Both the position numbers and the translations under genes were made by a program. The notes under the pieces were generated by a model. That model saw nothing but the letters and a program-made list of their open reading frames with translations. It was not told the DNA's origin and did no database searches. From Liolophura sinensis (Eukaryota; Mollusca; Polyplacophora; Chitonida; Chitonidae), in the NCBI RefSeq assembly GCF_032854445.1, contig NC_088295.1, forward strand, positions 26,897,385-26,961,384: a DNA stretch of 64,000 bases, given 5' to 3'. Shown here piece after piece: positions 13,301-24,460 of the stretch. How positions within the stretch are numbered: the first letter of the stretch is position 1; the number at the start of each line of letters is the position of its first letter.

Positions 13301-16300
13301 TCTGGATTTTAAAGCAATAATTATTCATTCAATATATGTAATGCTCAACCAATACTGTCTATGCTTTGTTCCCTTTTCAATCTAACCAAAGCCCCTTCTG
13401 TTCGTACAACTTTTGTCTTCTCAGTTTGTGGACCGAAGAAGCAAAAACATATAGCAAAGCATATAAAAGCCTTATTAGAGAGGCTAGCATTGCTTCGTTG
13501 TATATAATTTTTTGTTTCCGGTAAGTTGTTCTGAACTTCACTGATCCTTCATGTTGTGCTTAACACATCTGTATTTGTCAAAGGTATGCGATATTTTCGG
13601 TGTACCAAGGTAAAAAAAAACCCAAATGTAAATAACAATCTTTTGCACTGTTAAATATTATCTATATATCTGTATATATAATTATAATAGGAAAACTAAA
13701 TTGGCCGGGTTCATTTTATCGCGTTGCGAACGTTCTATAACGTTACACTGGTACAACGATTACAGACCGTTACCATAAGAGACAGAATGATTTAACTCTT
13801 TTTAAAGTGTGGCTATTTATTTAAAACTGCAAATGTTTTATATTTATAAACACGCTCTGGAAGGCGCTATACAGTTAGTATAAAACTTCACTACACATGT
13901 ATAGGTAGAAAAAAAATTGTCTAAACACATCGTCCAGAAAACCAGTTTGGTTGATAACTTTAATATCTCATCATCTCATAAATATATTAGTGAACGAATT
14001 TTAGTTACCTGAATTAGTAACAGTCAGCAGTCTTCAGTGAAATAAAAGCTGTAACAAAGACATGTGTTATGTCAACCACACAAAAATATTAGGTAGCCTA
14101 TAGTATTATAGCCATAATCATCACAAGATTGATCACTGGAAATTTCTGAAATATTTTTATCTCATCCGCTCTTCTTCTTTAAGCGTTCATAATGTGTATA
14201 GACACAGGACTGACAATATAACGGGATCATTTTTGTACGATCAAAAGCTTTAACAAAAATGTATGAAAACAATACCTGTGGAGGTGAACATCCTGAAAGC
14301 TTGTTTGACGTCATAATTTGTAAGCTCACAGATTGCTATTGATTGACATATCAAGTGTTTGAAACCTTGTAAAATCTTGACCTAATTGTTTCTTTACTGA
14401 CCACGTTTTGTGGTGGAGAATGAAAATGGCTAGTTTGCCTCAGTTTGTATTTACTTTTCTTCAGACGAAATTTACCTGGAGCACCCAGATGTTCCCCAAT
14501 GCCTGAGTTACCTGCACATCTATCACAACCACGAAGGAGGGTACTACAGATCCGAGTACAGGATAAGTAAGTGCTCTGATATCAGCTTGCACAAAATTCT
14601 CTCTCTTTTTTATTCCACTCTTTCAGACCATGTTATTGATCCTAGGGGAATTTCATCTGATGGTCCTAGTTCGATTTCTCGTGTTCGCCATTAGAGGCCA
14701 CATCTGAAGCAATCATAGGAACACATGTGTGCCCTCAACAGAACTGTGCCACGCATTAACTTGCCCAAGCATACATGCGCTATAGCCTCCAGGTCTGTGT
14801 CTTTTATGCATACACTGGTAACAAGACTTGATTACCCATTAACTGAACTGAATCATAACTGTAATCGGTCATCAGAGCTGAAAGGTACAGTTCTTGACAC
14901 TTTGCTTCAATCAGGGTATGCAATGAAAACAGTTGTTTCTGTTTGCCGCATGATAAATCTTTTTAATAAATTTATTTCCATGTCCCTTCTCTCTTCGTTT
15001 CTCTAAAAAAATGCAAGTTGTGATGGCGTGCATCGCCCAGATTGGTATCAGGTAGCGATAACAAAACCTGGAATAGAACCAATAAGACTATACTTCTAGA
15101 TAAATTGAAAAATGGCTATGCCCCTTTCCCCTTTACCTAGGAGATGTACGATTTAAACATATGGCATGTTATTGTTTTTAGGTATAATTTTCCAAAATCC
15201 CAACACTGCACTTTATACATGTAGTACCAGTATCTTTGACACAAGTACTGAAAAACATTAAAGACTAAAAATCATTCATTGTAGATAATATCGCTGTTTC
15301 CTAAATACCGACCTATTTTTCAACCTTACTAATCAGGCTAACTGTCATTCGATGTCTCAAAGGGACCATGTTTAAATGTTGGTTCAGACCATTCAGCACT
15401 GGCTACCGTACTCAGCTACAATATTGCAGCTCCGATAGTCGTGTTCCGTAGAACTGTGTACATGGCAGCTTATTTTCCTTACCTAAGACTCTCGCAGAAA
15501 TTCGTTATAAATAATCGCAGATAAATCATAACTGGATTAGCTTTCCATTTCATTAAAATCCGATGGAAACGTCAAACAAATGGACTAAATAAGATGATGG
15601 TCTAATTGACTATAATGACCACAGGATTGCGTCGTGGTATTAAGATGTTTTCAAATCAAATGCTTTTAGAATGTTCGTCTTTCGTCTTTGTATGTTATCA
15701 TGGTATTGTGGTGATCTTCCAGTGTCGCGATGACCTAGCATTTCTTGTATATGTATATGTGCTGGTTACATGCTAGGAATCGACAGACATCTTTCATCTC
15801 GACTTATATATACATCTGCAGATCGAAAAGCTATGCCTGCTTGTCCTTTGTCTTCCCCTCTCCGTTACTACCTCTGAGGGGAAGAAGTAATGAATTTTGC
15901 TGATGCTTAACCCTGCGCAGAGAAATCATGCCATATCCTGAGGATACAGGTTGTCATCTAATCGATCAGTCAGAGGCAGCATTGTAGAAATTTCTATTCT
16001 TCGATGGAAAGTTCTCTGATCTAATTAAATCTTACTGTCGAAAGAAATGAATGACCGTTTACACCAATAAAGGAACAATGAGAGCATACCATCTCGTAAA
16101 TTGACAATATTGCCAATAATTTATGCTTTGATCAGAAGTCTAATGCTTTAGTATACATAGATTTTATTGTCAGTGATAAGAATCAATGAATCCAGTCCTC
16201 TTGAGAATAAAAGTTGAGAATAAGTTTACGTTACAGCTTCAGACCTCTATCACAAAGGCTAGCATTCAAGGCAATGAAGCCTTCGAAAACACGCTCCTGG

Positions 16301-19300
16301 GGCAATGATATGGGTGCCAAATAAGTGGGAGAATGCGGACGGACCCTAGAATAAACGACCGCTCCCGCAACATGTAATAATAGACGGAGTCAAAGGAAAC
16401 TTGATTCGAATATGCTAAGTCTAAATAGACTAAGGCGTTCAGCGAGAGACAGGATAGTTGACTGACATAAGTAAAGAAATGCAGCACAGAGAGTAAGACC
16501 ATAACTGCGACGACAGTGAGATAGCCGGCAAATGGTCACACGTAACCGGTGAAATACGGTCTCTTGTCAATTTACCTGAGTCAGGGCTTTATTCTGTTCG
16601 TGTAAATGTATAAATAGTAGCATTTTACACGTCCCTTAGCAGCCAGCGAGGTTTTACAGTCATTGTCATGATAATCTTGTGTTGAAACGACCTCTGTTTA
16701 TATGACATAAATACGTCCACCATCCCAAACATACCTACGCCATGTAAACGTGTAGAAGCTGTTTTACAGTCTTGCTTAATCTGAAACTTTCCTGGAATGG
16801 AAACGTTCAAAGATACAACTTTTGTGCTTGGAATAAAGAATGTGCGTAACAGATGAGATAAGATTTTAGTATGTATTTTGAATACATTTTGCTTTAAGAG
16901 TCAACTATACTTCCATTTGTTTGTGCAATAAAATAGTAACCCCTGTCGAATGGTTAGTCCTTTTTGATAACCGAAATCCTTGGCAATCTTTTACAATGTT
17001 GGCAATCTTGGCTAACGGGACATTATAGGACCACTGTGCAAATAAACACCAATAAGAAAGCTCCATCTCTAGATCGAGTCCAAGGCAGTGTAATTTCATT
17101 AAATGTATCCACGCCATTTCCCTATCATCACTTAAAGCTTAACCTTTTGATTTCCCCTGCCGCTGAAGACGAAAATGAATCCTAATTGAGACCGACAGTT
17201 TCCGTAAGAGGGGATCTTTTAGACACGTACCATTGGAATTAGTTTGCCACCTTAACTCATGTAACTTTTATCTGTCTCTCACTGAAATAGATAATTGTTC
17301 CTTGTTACATAAGAGAATTCGATGTAGTCTTTCAACAAATGAAATTGCTCACTGCAACTCGAAAAAGAAACTGCTGTATACTTAGAGATATAATAGGATC
17401 CCTGGAGTAAGGATGTGTCCATACTAACACCTTGATGATGATTGCCAGGTTTAGGAAACTGAGAAACACACCATGAATAATAACCACATCTTTCCAAGAG
17501 CCTTTGTTAGTTTTGTAAACTTTGTGCAATTATGATATAAACGAAATTTAAAGAATGTGTACGACATTAACTGGTTCGTTGTAACAGTATGTGCACGGAG
17601 ATATTTAAGAAATGTAAACTTCCATTTACTTTAACTTTTGAATATACTATGCATCTGCTATTAGCGTTGTAGTTTGTCCTTTACCAGTTTGGATGTACGG
17701 CTGTTACATCTGAGCGTGACAAATAGCAAATGGACCATGATCTATTGGACAATTAACCAATAAACCAAAGTGATTCTATATGACACTGGTTTTGTAAACA
17801 TAAAAAAATGAGTGGTTCGAGCAAAGTACTAATCACTGTCGACTCACTTGTGGGGAAAAGTTTTGCCCAAGGCCTATCAGCTTCGTCAATTACCTTTCAG
17901 TAGCACCTGCGGGTCGCCACCATTGCTCATTCCGTTACCACATCTATAATTCAGTCTACAGAATGCAGAGTCGCCATTAAATCCAAATGTAGCATGTCCT
18001 GTCACAAACGTGCTAAAAAATCAACAAAAACTCGACGGGAAATTACCTCTTGGAAGGAAGGTTGTTTTGATGCTTCCGAGTAAACAGCTCTTTCAAGCTC
18101 ATATTCGACATATAAAAGAAACCATTCCCCATTTGCCAAACGTCGCGAAAATAAATCAGTGCCAATACATAATTAATTCCATAGAGCTGCCGACATTAGC
18201 TGAGGAACAATTTATTAGCACCGGTGTCAGGAATGCCGTGGCAGCTGAGCTATCACGCCTTTTACAGTCAGAAGTAGGAATGGTCCTCAAAACGAACTAT
18301 CCAAGCTATAAAGTGATAAACACGTGGTTTGAAGTTTAACTCTGTTGCAACTTTGTATGTAAATGTGACTTCCTTGCTGCTTTTTCATCAGAACTTTTGT
18401 AGTGTAAAACCATTCTTACTATCACTGCAAACTTTGCTCGAGTTAGTTAGTTAATTGGTTAGGTGCTCCTGGGCATAAGACCAATTCAGTGCCAAAGGTA
18501 TAACTTATTGATCATCTCAGTCTACAGATGATCATCAACCCTATAACCCACCTCAATAAGAAGTCTTCTTCTTGTAGCGATATTTGAGACCACTAATATT
18601 AAATTGTGTCTTTGAATCATGTTTCGTAGACGAAACATATCTAGTTTTATTTACGTGGAATTGTGTCTTATAGTTCAGCCCGTGTCATCAGTAGCCAGAT
18701 CTTCTTTGACGAACTACAGCTGTACTTTTCCCTCTTGTCAGCTGTAACAAGATCACCTATGACTAACCATCACTGCACCGCCAAGCTCCACAGTCGGCTT
18801 TACCAGATTTTCTTTAACTAACAAACACAGCACCATCTCGCTCTTCAGCCAGTTTAACTAAACCTTCCTTGACTTACTATACTGCGCGCCTAGCTTCGCA
18901 GCTTAGTCAAATCTTCTCGCTCCACAATTACTGGAGAAGGATCTTCCTTGACTAAGCACCACTGCATCGCCTCGCTCCTCAACAACTGTAGGCCTATCTT
19001 CATTCGCCATGAAAACCGCACATCCTCGCTCTGCAGTAAATTGTAGCCGGATCCTCTTTGACTATTTATCACTGCAGTAACAAACAGGTGCACTGCCTCG
19101 TTCCACAATCAGTTGTTGCCAGGGTCCCGTTTTACAAAGCTGTCGTAGGACTGAGCCATGCCCATTTACCATGGAGATCAATCTGCTCACAGATGATCTT
19201 TGACTCACTGTCACTGCACCGTCTTTCTCGAAAGCCAGCTGAAGGCAGATAATCGTTATCTAACTAGTACTGCACCACTTTGATTCATTCAGTTGTAGCC

Positions 19301-22300
19301 GGATCATCGTTGACTAATTAGCACTGACTCAAGTAAGTTGTAGCCAAATCATGGTTGACTAACTAATACTGTACCACTTTGATCCGGTCAGTTGTAGCCG
19401 GATCATCGTTGACTAATTACCACTGCACCACTTTGACCCAGTCAGTTGTAACCGGATCATCGTTGACTAACTAATACTGCATCCCTTTGACCCAGTCAGC
19501 TGTAGCCGGATCATGGTTGAGTAGCTAATACTGCAACACTTTGATCCGGTCAGTTGTGGCCGGATCATTGTTGACTAATTAGCACTTATCGTTTTGACCC
19601 AGTCAGTTGTAACCGGATCATCGTTGACTAACTAATACTGCATCCCTTTGACCCAGTCAGCTGTAGCCGGATCATGGTTGAGTAGCTAATACTGCAACAC
19701 TTTGATCCGGTCAGTTGTGGCCGGATCATTGTTGACTAATTAGCACTTATCGTTTTGATCCAGTCAGTTGTATCCGGATCATCGTTGACTAATTAGCACT
19801 GCATCTCTTTCATCCAGTCAGTTGTAGCGGTGCGATCGTTGACTAATTGGCACCTCATCGTTCTGATCCAGTCAGTTGTAGCCGGATCATCGTTGACTAA
19901 TTAGCGTTGCACCACTTTGATCCAGTCAGTTGTAAAAGTCAATAAAATGAATTTTATACCTTGAACCTACATGTAGCTATCGTCAGTATGATTAGACCGT
20001 GTCTGTTTCTTTGTCCTCAGTGATGCAGCTCACCCGGTCGGCGGAGACGTGCGCCATTGTTGCCTTGTTGGTTGTAGGATTAGGTCTCATCACTGGCTTT
20101 ATCTCGGTTCTCCTGCACCAGTGTGTTTGTTCTATGGTCACAGGCATGTGTCTGTTGGCTGGAGGTAAGACATACAAGCTGCTCACACGTTTATCATTAT
20201 CTTCTGTATGACATTTTGCTCTCTGTTGTAGTCTTTATCTTTTCCTCAGCTAATATTGTAAATATTTTTGGAATTTATTATTTTACAACCGATGTAATGA
20301 ACTGCCTTAAACCTAAATATTAGACTATTGTACAAAATTGCAAAAAATATCTATCTCATGACAAGCCAGTATGTTTGGTTTTCATTGTTTTGCAATTTCC
20401 TCAAGTTCTTTTACCATTTCATATAGTCCCCTCATATTTTGCCAGTAATTTAATGACAACTTGGCATTACCCCTCTTACTGGGCAAGATTCTGACAATCT
20501 TCCTCCGTTCACGATATGTAAAATGTCTGCAAAATAGGCATTTGAGTATCAAATGATTTGCGAGGTTTGCTTATCAAATATTTGTTTTATTATTATTTTT
20601 CTTCAGTTTCATTCGGGGTCTTTTTTCGCCGAGTAGTGGCCTTACTTGGAAAAGACCTGGACATTATGCTCATCAAATGCAAACTACAGATACTCATTAC
20701 CCTTACTATAGATTAATGGCAGTGAGCCTTTGGGCTGGTTCCACGGAGCACTCATAATGTTACATACATGGACATATAACTGCCTTAACTACCAGCCACG
20801 CATTCGCGCCATGATTGATGCGTGACACGCAACTCTTCGAGTTCTTCGTGAAAAGTGCCTTGAGCCAGTTATCCATATGTATATATGTGAATTGGTGTTC
20901 ATTCCTTTTGGCCTTGACATTTAACCAGCAGACAGATTTAAAGATAACTTAACGTGTCTGTTTATTAGGTCTAGGACTAACTGAGCTATTGATGCGGTAG
21001 ACAAAACCAGTGTGTAATTAAATATGAATTGTAGGCAGACGGTTTCATAAAGAATCACTATTTGCCAATTAAACGTAACTTTGTTGTAATTTACAACTCT
21101 ATGTTTGCAACATGTAACCCAACTCTCAAAACGAAAGAACAGAAGGTAGAATTTAATTCTGTAACTGTTGCAGCAGATTATTCTGTTAAATATAGGTTAC
21201 ATTTTCTATTAATTCAACGTAAAGATTGTGGTAAACTAACAAGATATTATGTTGATTATGAGACAGTATTACATTATAGCAACAGAAAACATCCTTGCAT
21301 CACTCAGACCACATACTTTCTGTTAAAATTAATAGGTTACTTTTTTTTAGTGTAACACTTTAATGCTGCTCGGAAAGTAGGCCACTTACTTTCTCTGCTG
21401 TGAAAGTCTTAACACACATGATCTTAGCGTGTCAGGTGTTTCACGGATTATTACGAGCCTGCTTCTCAATTTCCCTGGGCATGGATGATAACCCTCAACT
21501 AATATTCCAAACAAATATTTTCCATTGTCAGATTCTGAACGATTCATTGTTCATTCTTGGCAAATATCGAAATAAAGTGAAATCAAGGACGTCTTAGGAA
21601 GCGTTTGATGTTAGGGCAGTTGAGTCTTTTCATGACATCAATCACAACACAGTTGTAAAGGATTGGTGATATCTGGCTATGGCTCGTAAGCCGGAAGAGA
21701 ACAAAAACCTTGTGCTTAAAACTAAGTAAGAGTGAACTAAAACTCCCATCATAATAGTCAACATCGAACGAGACTTTTATGAATTTTGTTTGTTCAAATT
21801 TCCATGTTCTTTTGTTCTTGTGAGGGGGTATGACATCCTTGTCCGTGTAAACCACACGCAAACGGATTATGATATCGGACGAATTTAAAACAATTACAAA
21901 AGATTTTGTGAAAACCATCAATCGCTTACAAGTCTTTCGTGCAATGACCTCAACCATTAAAGTTTAAGAAGTATGCAGACGTATTAGTATTGTTAAAACA
22001 TGCATCAATATGTTTAAATGTTCACGTCCTTCTAACTGTTGAAGCAGTAAGCTGCATTTGTCACGAAAGTTTTATCTCCTCCAAACTTAAAATAACACTG
22101 CAGAACAATGAAAATTACATTAAAACCATAATAAAGTATTATGGTTAATAAAATAATATGAGAGTAAACATATTTGGTTGGAGAATTAGGCAAGATCTTA
22201 GTCATCCCAACAGTCATATTCAAGCACAAGTGTTGTTGTTTATTGTAGTTTGAAGCTATTTACCCTTTATAGCTTTCTTTACCCTTTTTCTTTTCTTTCA

Positions 22301-22602
22301 AAATATTTCTTAAACAAAAACTTTTTTATTTGTCAGGTTTCTACACTATTTTTACCTCCAGTTTAATGGTGATTCGGACCAATCAACTGCTCGGATCCCT
22401 GGTCACTGCGGATACGTTTGACGGCGACATCCAGTCAGTGCTAACGGCTAAAAACATATCAAACGGTTGGTCAATGACGGTCACATGGTTTACGGCTGTT
22501 TTGTGTTTGATTTCATCGGCAGCGTGGTTTCTGCTGCTCTCCATTTTGCGGAAAGATATGTCACGGGATATAATACGTTACAAACAGTTTTGTGGTGAAT
22601 GA
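7067..22602 (+). CDS. Gene A: claudin/PMP22/clarin-like four-transmembrane protein (4 exons)
   Basis: The joined exons 7067-7376, 14465-14566, 20021-20164 and 22337-22602 give 822 bases, or 273 codons plus TGA. All three introns are phase 1 with GTAAGT/GTAAGT/GTAAGA donors and CAG acceptors. The protein has TM1 at about residues 10-32, then a long first extracellular loop with GLW at 94-96, C99 and C116 (the W-x2-C...C signature of claudin-superfamily loops). NxS/T sequons lie at 61, 62 and 83. TM2 is at about 147-172, TM3 at 173-197, and TM4 at 237-262 after a second loop with NIS and a short cytoplasmic tail. Members of this superfamily form or regulate cell-cell junctions, or act as small membrane adaptors; the exact role here is unknown. 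The order, loop signature and length (200-280 residues) fit clarin or claudin-like proteins equally. It is a tandem paralogue of gene B. Confidence 0.8.
8489..8828. repeat. Large foldback element in intron 1 of gene A
   Basis: The left arm, about 8489-8594 (CTCAATGTAAAGCCATAGAT, ATCTTATCTACCATCACACT, CCTCAATATTAGACACAT), reappears as its reverse complement at about 8715-8828. The loop is about 120 bases. A third partial copy, in the orientation of the left arm, follows near 8838-8870 (GCAACAATCTTATCTACCAAC). No coding capacity. It resembles a non-autonomous foldback/MITE-type element, or a tandem minisatellite with an inverted unit. Confidence 0.7.
9358..9434 (-). repeat. Type A SINE fragment, reverse orientation
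   Basis: TTCCGCACTCAAGAATATTT, CACTTATGCGACTGTAGCC and CATTATGGTGGAGGAAACCC match the middle of the full-length SINE at 56938-57202. The tail is short and the head is absent. It lies in intron 1 of gene A. Confidence 0.65.
9435..13099. other. Intron 1 of gene A, unclassified
   Basis: No exon or family similarity was found. There is a run of C at about 12643-12655 and a short duplicated AATAAATAGTCCAAT near 12664-12694. Open frames (for example 9662-10009) show no domain. Confidence 0.45.
13100..13242 (-). repeat. SINE 3' end between (GAAT)n tracts
   Basis: A (GAAT)n tract at 13100-13128 is followed by GCTAAACGCCACTTTGGCAA and CGTGAAAACACGCTTGAGCC, then a second (GAAT)n at 13218-13240. The core resembles the reverse strand of a common mollusc-type SINE 3' end with a tetranucleotide tail. 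Confidence 0.5.
14465..14566 (+). CDS. Gene A exon 2 (end of first extracellular loop)
   Basis: The acceptor TTCTTCAG| lies just before 14465 and the donor ATAA|GTAAGT follows 14566. The 102 bases keep phase 1 on both sides. They encode residues 104-137, including C116, the second loop cysteine, in VPQCLSYLHIYHN. There is no recognised repeat within about 500 bases on either side. Confidence 0.78.
14567..17949. other. Intron 2 of gene A, first part
   Basis: Nothing supported: short frames only, no domain and no clear tandem array. Confidence 0.4.
17950..18339 (+). CDS. Unrecognised open frame inside intron 2 of gene A
   Basis: The frame is open from a stop at 17947 to a TAA at 18337-18339, about 130 codons. 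The composition looks coding (for example GKLPLGRKVVLMLPSKQ, AAELSRLLQSEVGMV), with no low complexity. There is no ATG near its beginning, but an acceptor-like CTACAG| at 17961 would open it as a terminal exon. I do not recognise the family. It could be the last exon of a nested gene, a retro-pseudogene piece, a transposon remnant, or chance. There is no matching upstream exon that I can assign. Confidence 0.25.
   Translation, partial: FSLQNAESPLNPNVACPVTNVLKNQQKLDGKLPLGRKVVLMLPSKQLFQAHIRHIKETIPHLPNVAKINQCQYIINSIELPTLAEEQFISTGVRNAVAAELSRLLQSEVGMVLKTNYPSYKVINTWFEV
18690..19261. repeat. Divergent part of a 54-56 bp minisatellite
   Basis: Degraded units share AGCTGTA..C.GATC, CTTGACTAA..ACCACTGCACC and a CTCC.CAGTC end. 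They repeat about every 56 bases and merge into the regular array that follows. Conservation rises towards the 3' side. Confidence 0.6.
19262..19935. repeat. 54-bp minisatellite with a 161-bp higher-order unit
   Basis: About 12 units of about 54 bp carry GTTGTAGCCGGATCATCGTT, then GACTAATTAGCACTGCACC and TTTGATCCAGTCA. Three consecutive units form a higher-order block at 19445-19605 that is repeated at 19606-19766 with one visible base difference. The array ends about 85 bases before exon 3 of gene A. Confidence 0.85.
20021..20164 (+). CDS. Gene A exon 3 (TM2 and start of TM3)
   Basis: Acceptor TTGTCCTCAG| and donor GGAG|GTAAGA bound 144 bases that keep phase 1. It encodes residues 138-185: the TM2 helix (CAIVALLVVGLGLITGFISV) and the beginning of TM3 (CSMVTGMCLLAG). 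The same CMVTG-type segment is found in exon 3 of gene B. Confidence 0.8.
20165..22336. other. Intron 3 of gene A
   Basis: No repeats of note. A 124-codon frame on the minus strand (21957-21583) has no recognised domain and is not called as a gene. Confidence 0.4.
22337..22602 (+). CDS. Gene A exon 4 (TM3 end, second loop, TM4, stop)
   Basis: The acceptor TATTTGTCAG| is followed by 266 bases ending in TGA at 22600-22602. It encodes residues 186-273: the rest of TM3, a second extracellular loop containing NIS, TM4 (TAVLCLISSAAWFLLLSIL) and a short basic tail ending FCGE. No AATAAA was seen in the next 400 bases. Confidence 0.8.
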
Positions 22603-24320
22603 ACGTATTTACCGTTGGATGAAATGAAACCAGTCGTTCTGACATGCATACATCTGAAAAAAAGGTGCCAGCTGAATTACATGCTGGTGACTGTGTGAAA
22701 AGCTGACAAGCAGATAAATTGTTACAAGATGGATGAAAGCTGCTAATTCCACCAAGAGTTGTCGGCTGCATGAAAATGGATGCCGTGTTGTCATGTTGCT
22801 AGCTGAGTGTTTTAGCCCCTCACTACAATGAAGTCAGTGTAACGCATTCTTAATAGAAAAAGGTGCACAGAAAGGCGTTAATTGCTGAGCAGATGTAACA
22901 GTTACCACACATATTTGTGTGGGTCATAAACAGGAGTAAGACGTGTTTTATAGATTTATTCTCTGGTAAAATCCGCCTCACATTTATGAAATTTTGGGTT
23001 GACATTGTATTCTACCAACATCTATCACCGGAATAAGAGCTACGGAGAATTTTGGTTTTACTTTCACGGTGCTTAATCAGCACGCAAATACGACCAAAAC
23101 ATATCAGACTTTGGTATACCATTTTATTTTATATTTGAGATACAGTGGAGATATAGAAGAATAAGATCGTTCATATTTTCATTTTTTTTTTCAAAATTCT
23201 GGTTTGTCTGGAACACTTCCACAAAAAAAATGTATTACGTGTCTTCATTTAAATCTCAACATCGCACTGTGGTACTTTAAAATGGATTTGTCGTTTTATT
23301 TTGAGTTTTTGACGTTATGTATCCACAAGACACGCTTTCCCATGAAGTTAAACAGAACAGTTTTCCCATTTATACCCAAACGTTATACAGAAGCGTGTAC
23401 AGTAAGTGATAGACAAACAAACTTCCCCAGTACCGTTTTCGGAAACCAGGCAAACTTGATTTGTGCGTACAAATCGAACACAGTACCACGAGTGATGGCG
23501 CTTCCACTTATATATAGCTTCTTCCTACGTGCTTTTCCATGCATATGTGTTTCAATATTTGTTCACGTACCATAGCGAGATAGAGAATCATGCATTATAA
23601 ATGCTTTCCTAGTCATTGGTAGATAATTAAAACCGGACCGACCCTATCGTTGCCAAGGTAACCGGCTTTCCTAGACTAAATTTATCTCGGATTACACCTG
23701 GCGATATTGCTTCAATATACAAGATATTATCGGGCAAACAATCCGCTGTTTTTTATCTTTCTTCCACACACCAATAACACACCAGTGGCACATTTTTATT
23801 GACAATCACATCTAATCCTTGAAGCCGGTGATTTGTTTCTGCTCATAAAGGAGATGGATGACATCAGCTGAAGGTAACATTTATGTACCCTTTAACACAC
23901 TTTGACTTCAGTCATGGTCTCTTTTATTACACACTTTCAAATAATAAATTTTAATTACTTCACAGATATCGTTGTGCGGTTATTCTTTATTTTTTGCAGG
24001 AACTGGAATTGTTTATAAGGACAAGAATCCCATCCATCAACAGGCACAACAGAGGCTGTGCTAAATGACAAGTCAGGGGGCAATATTAAAATGAAAAACT
24101 TCTTTCTATGCTGAAGAAATCATCAATTATATACATATAGCTTCATGTCTGAGTGACATTTATCTGTATGGGAGTATAGTAAACACAGCTCGGTGTTGTA
24201 AATGAACTGATACCATTCCTATTCAAAAGAAAATCCCTACTGGGCTTAAAATGTTAATTGCTTAATTCACCGGTTATCCTTGATCAAATGTTAGTTAGCC
24301 AGCTGCGGTCGTTCCTGTGG
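22603..24320. other. 3' flank of gene A and intergenic sequence
   Basis: The 3' untranslated region presumably starts here, but its end cannot be placed. No other gene is seen; the 123-codon frame at 23204-23575 has no recognisable features. Confidence 0.4.
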
Positions 24321-24460
24321 GTGTGCATATTTGTAACGTTAGTCACATGAGAGCATATTTGTCATGTTAGTCAGATGTGTGCATATATGTTATGTTACTC
24401 ACACGTGTGCATATATATTATGTTACTCACACGTGTGCATATTTGTTATATTAGTCACAC
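24321..24460. repeat. 28-bp minisatellite, five units
   Basis: Five consecutive 28-base units start with GTGTGCATAT or GAGAGCATAT and end in TTAGTCACA or TTACTCACA variants, with no length change. Junctions of units 3-5 create the palindrome CACACGTGTG. Confidence 0.85.

Noticed and set aside
19262-19935. CRISPR-like regular repeat array
   Set aside because: Units are contiguous with no unique spacers, and the genome is clearly eukaryotic; it is a minisatellite.
21583-21957. 124-codon minus-strand frame in intron 3 of gene A
   Set aside because: No domain, no splice partner and no repeat homology; the length is possible by chance.
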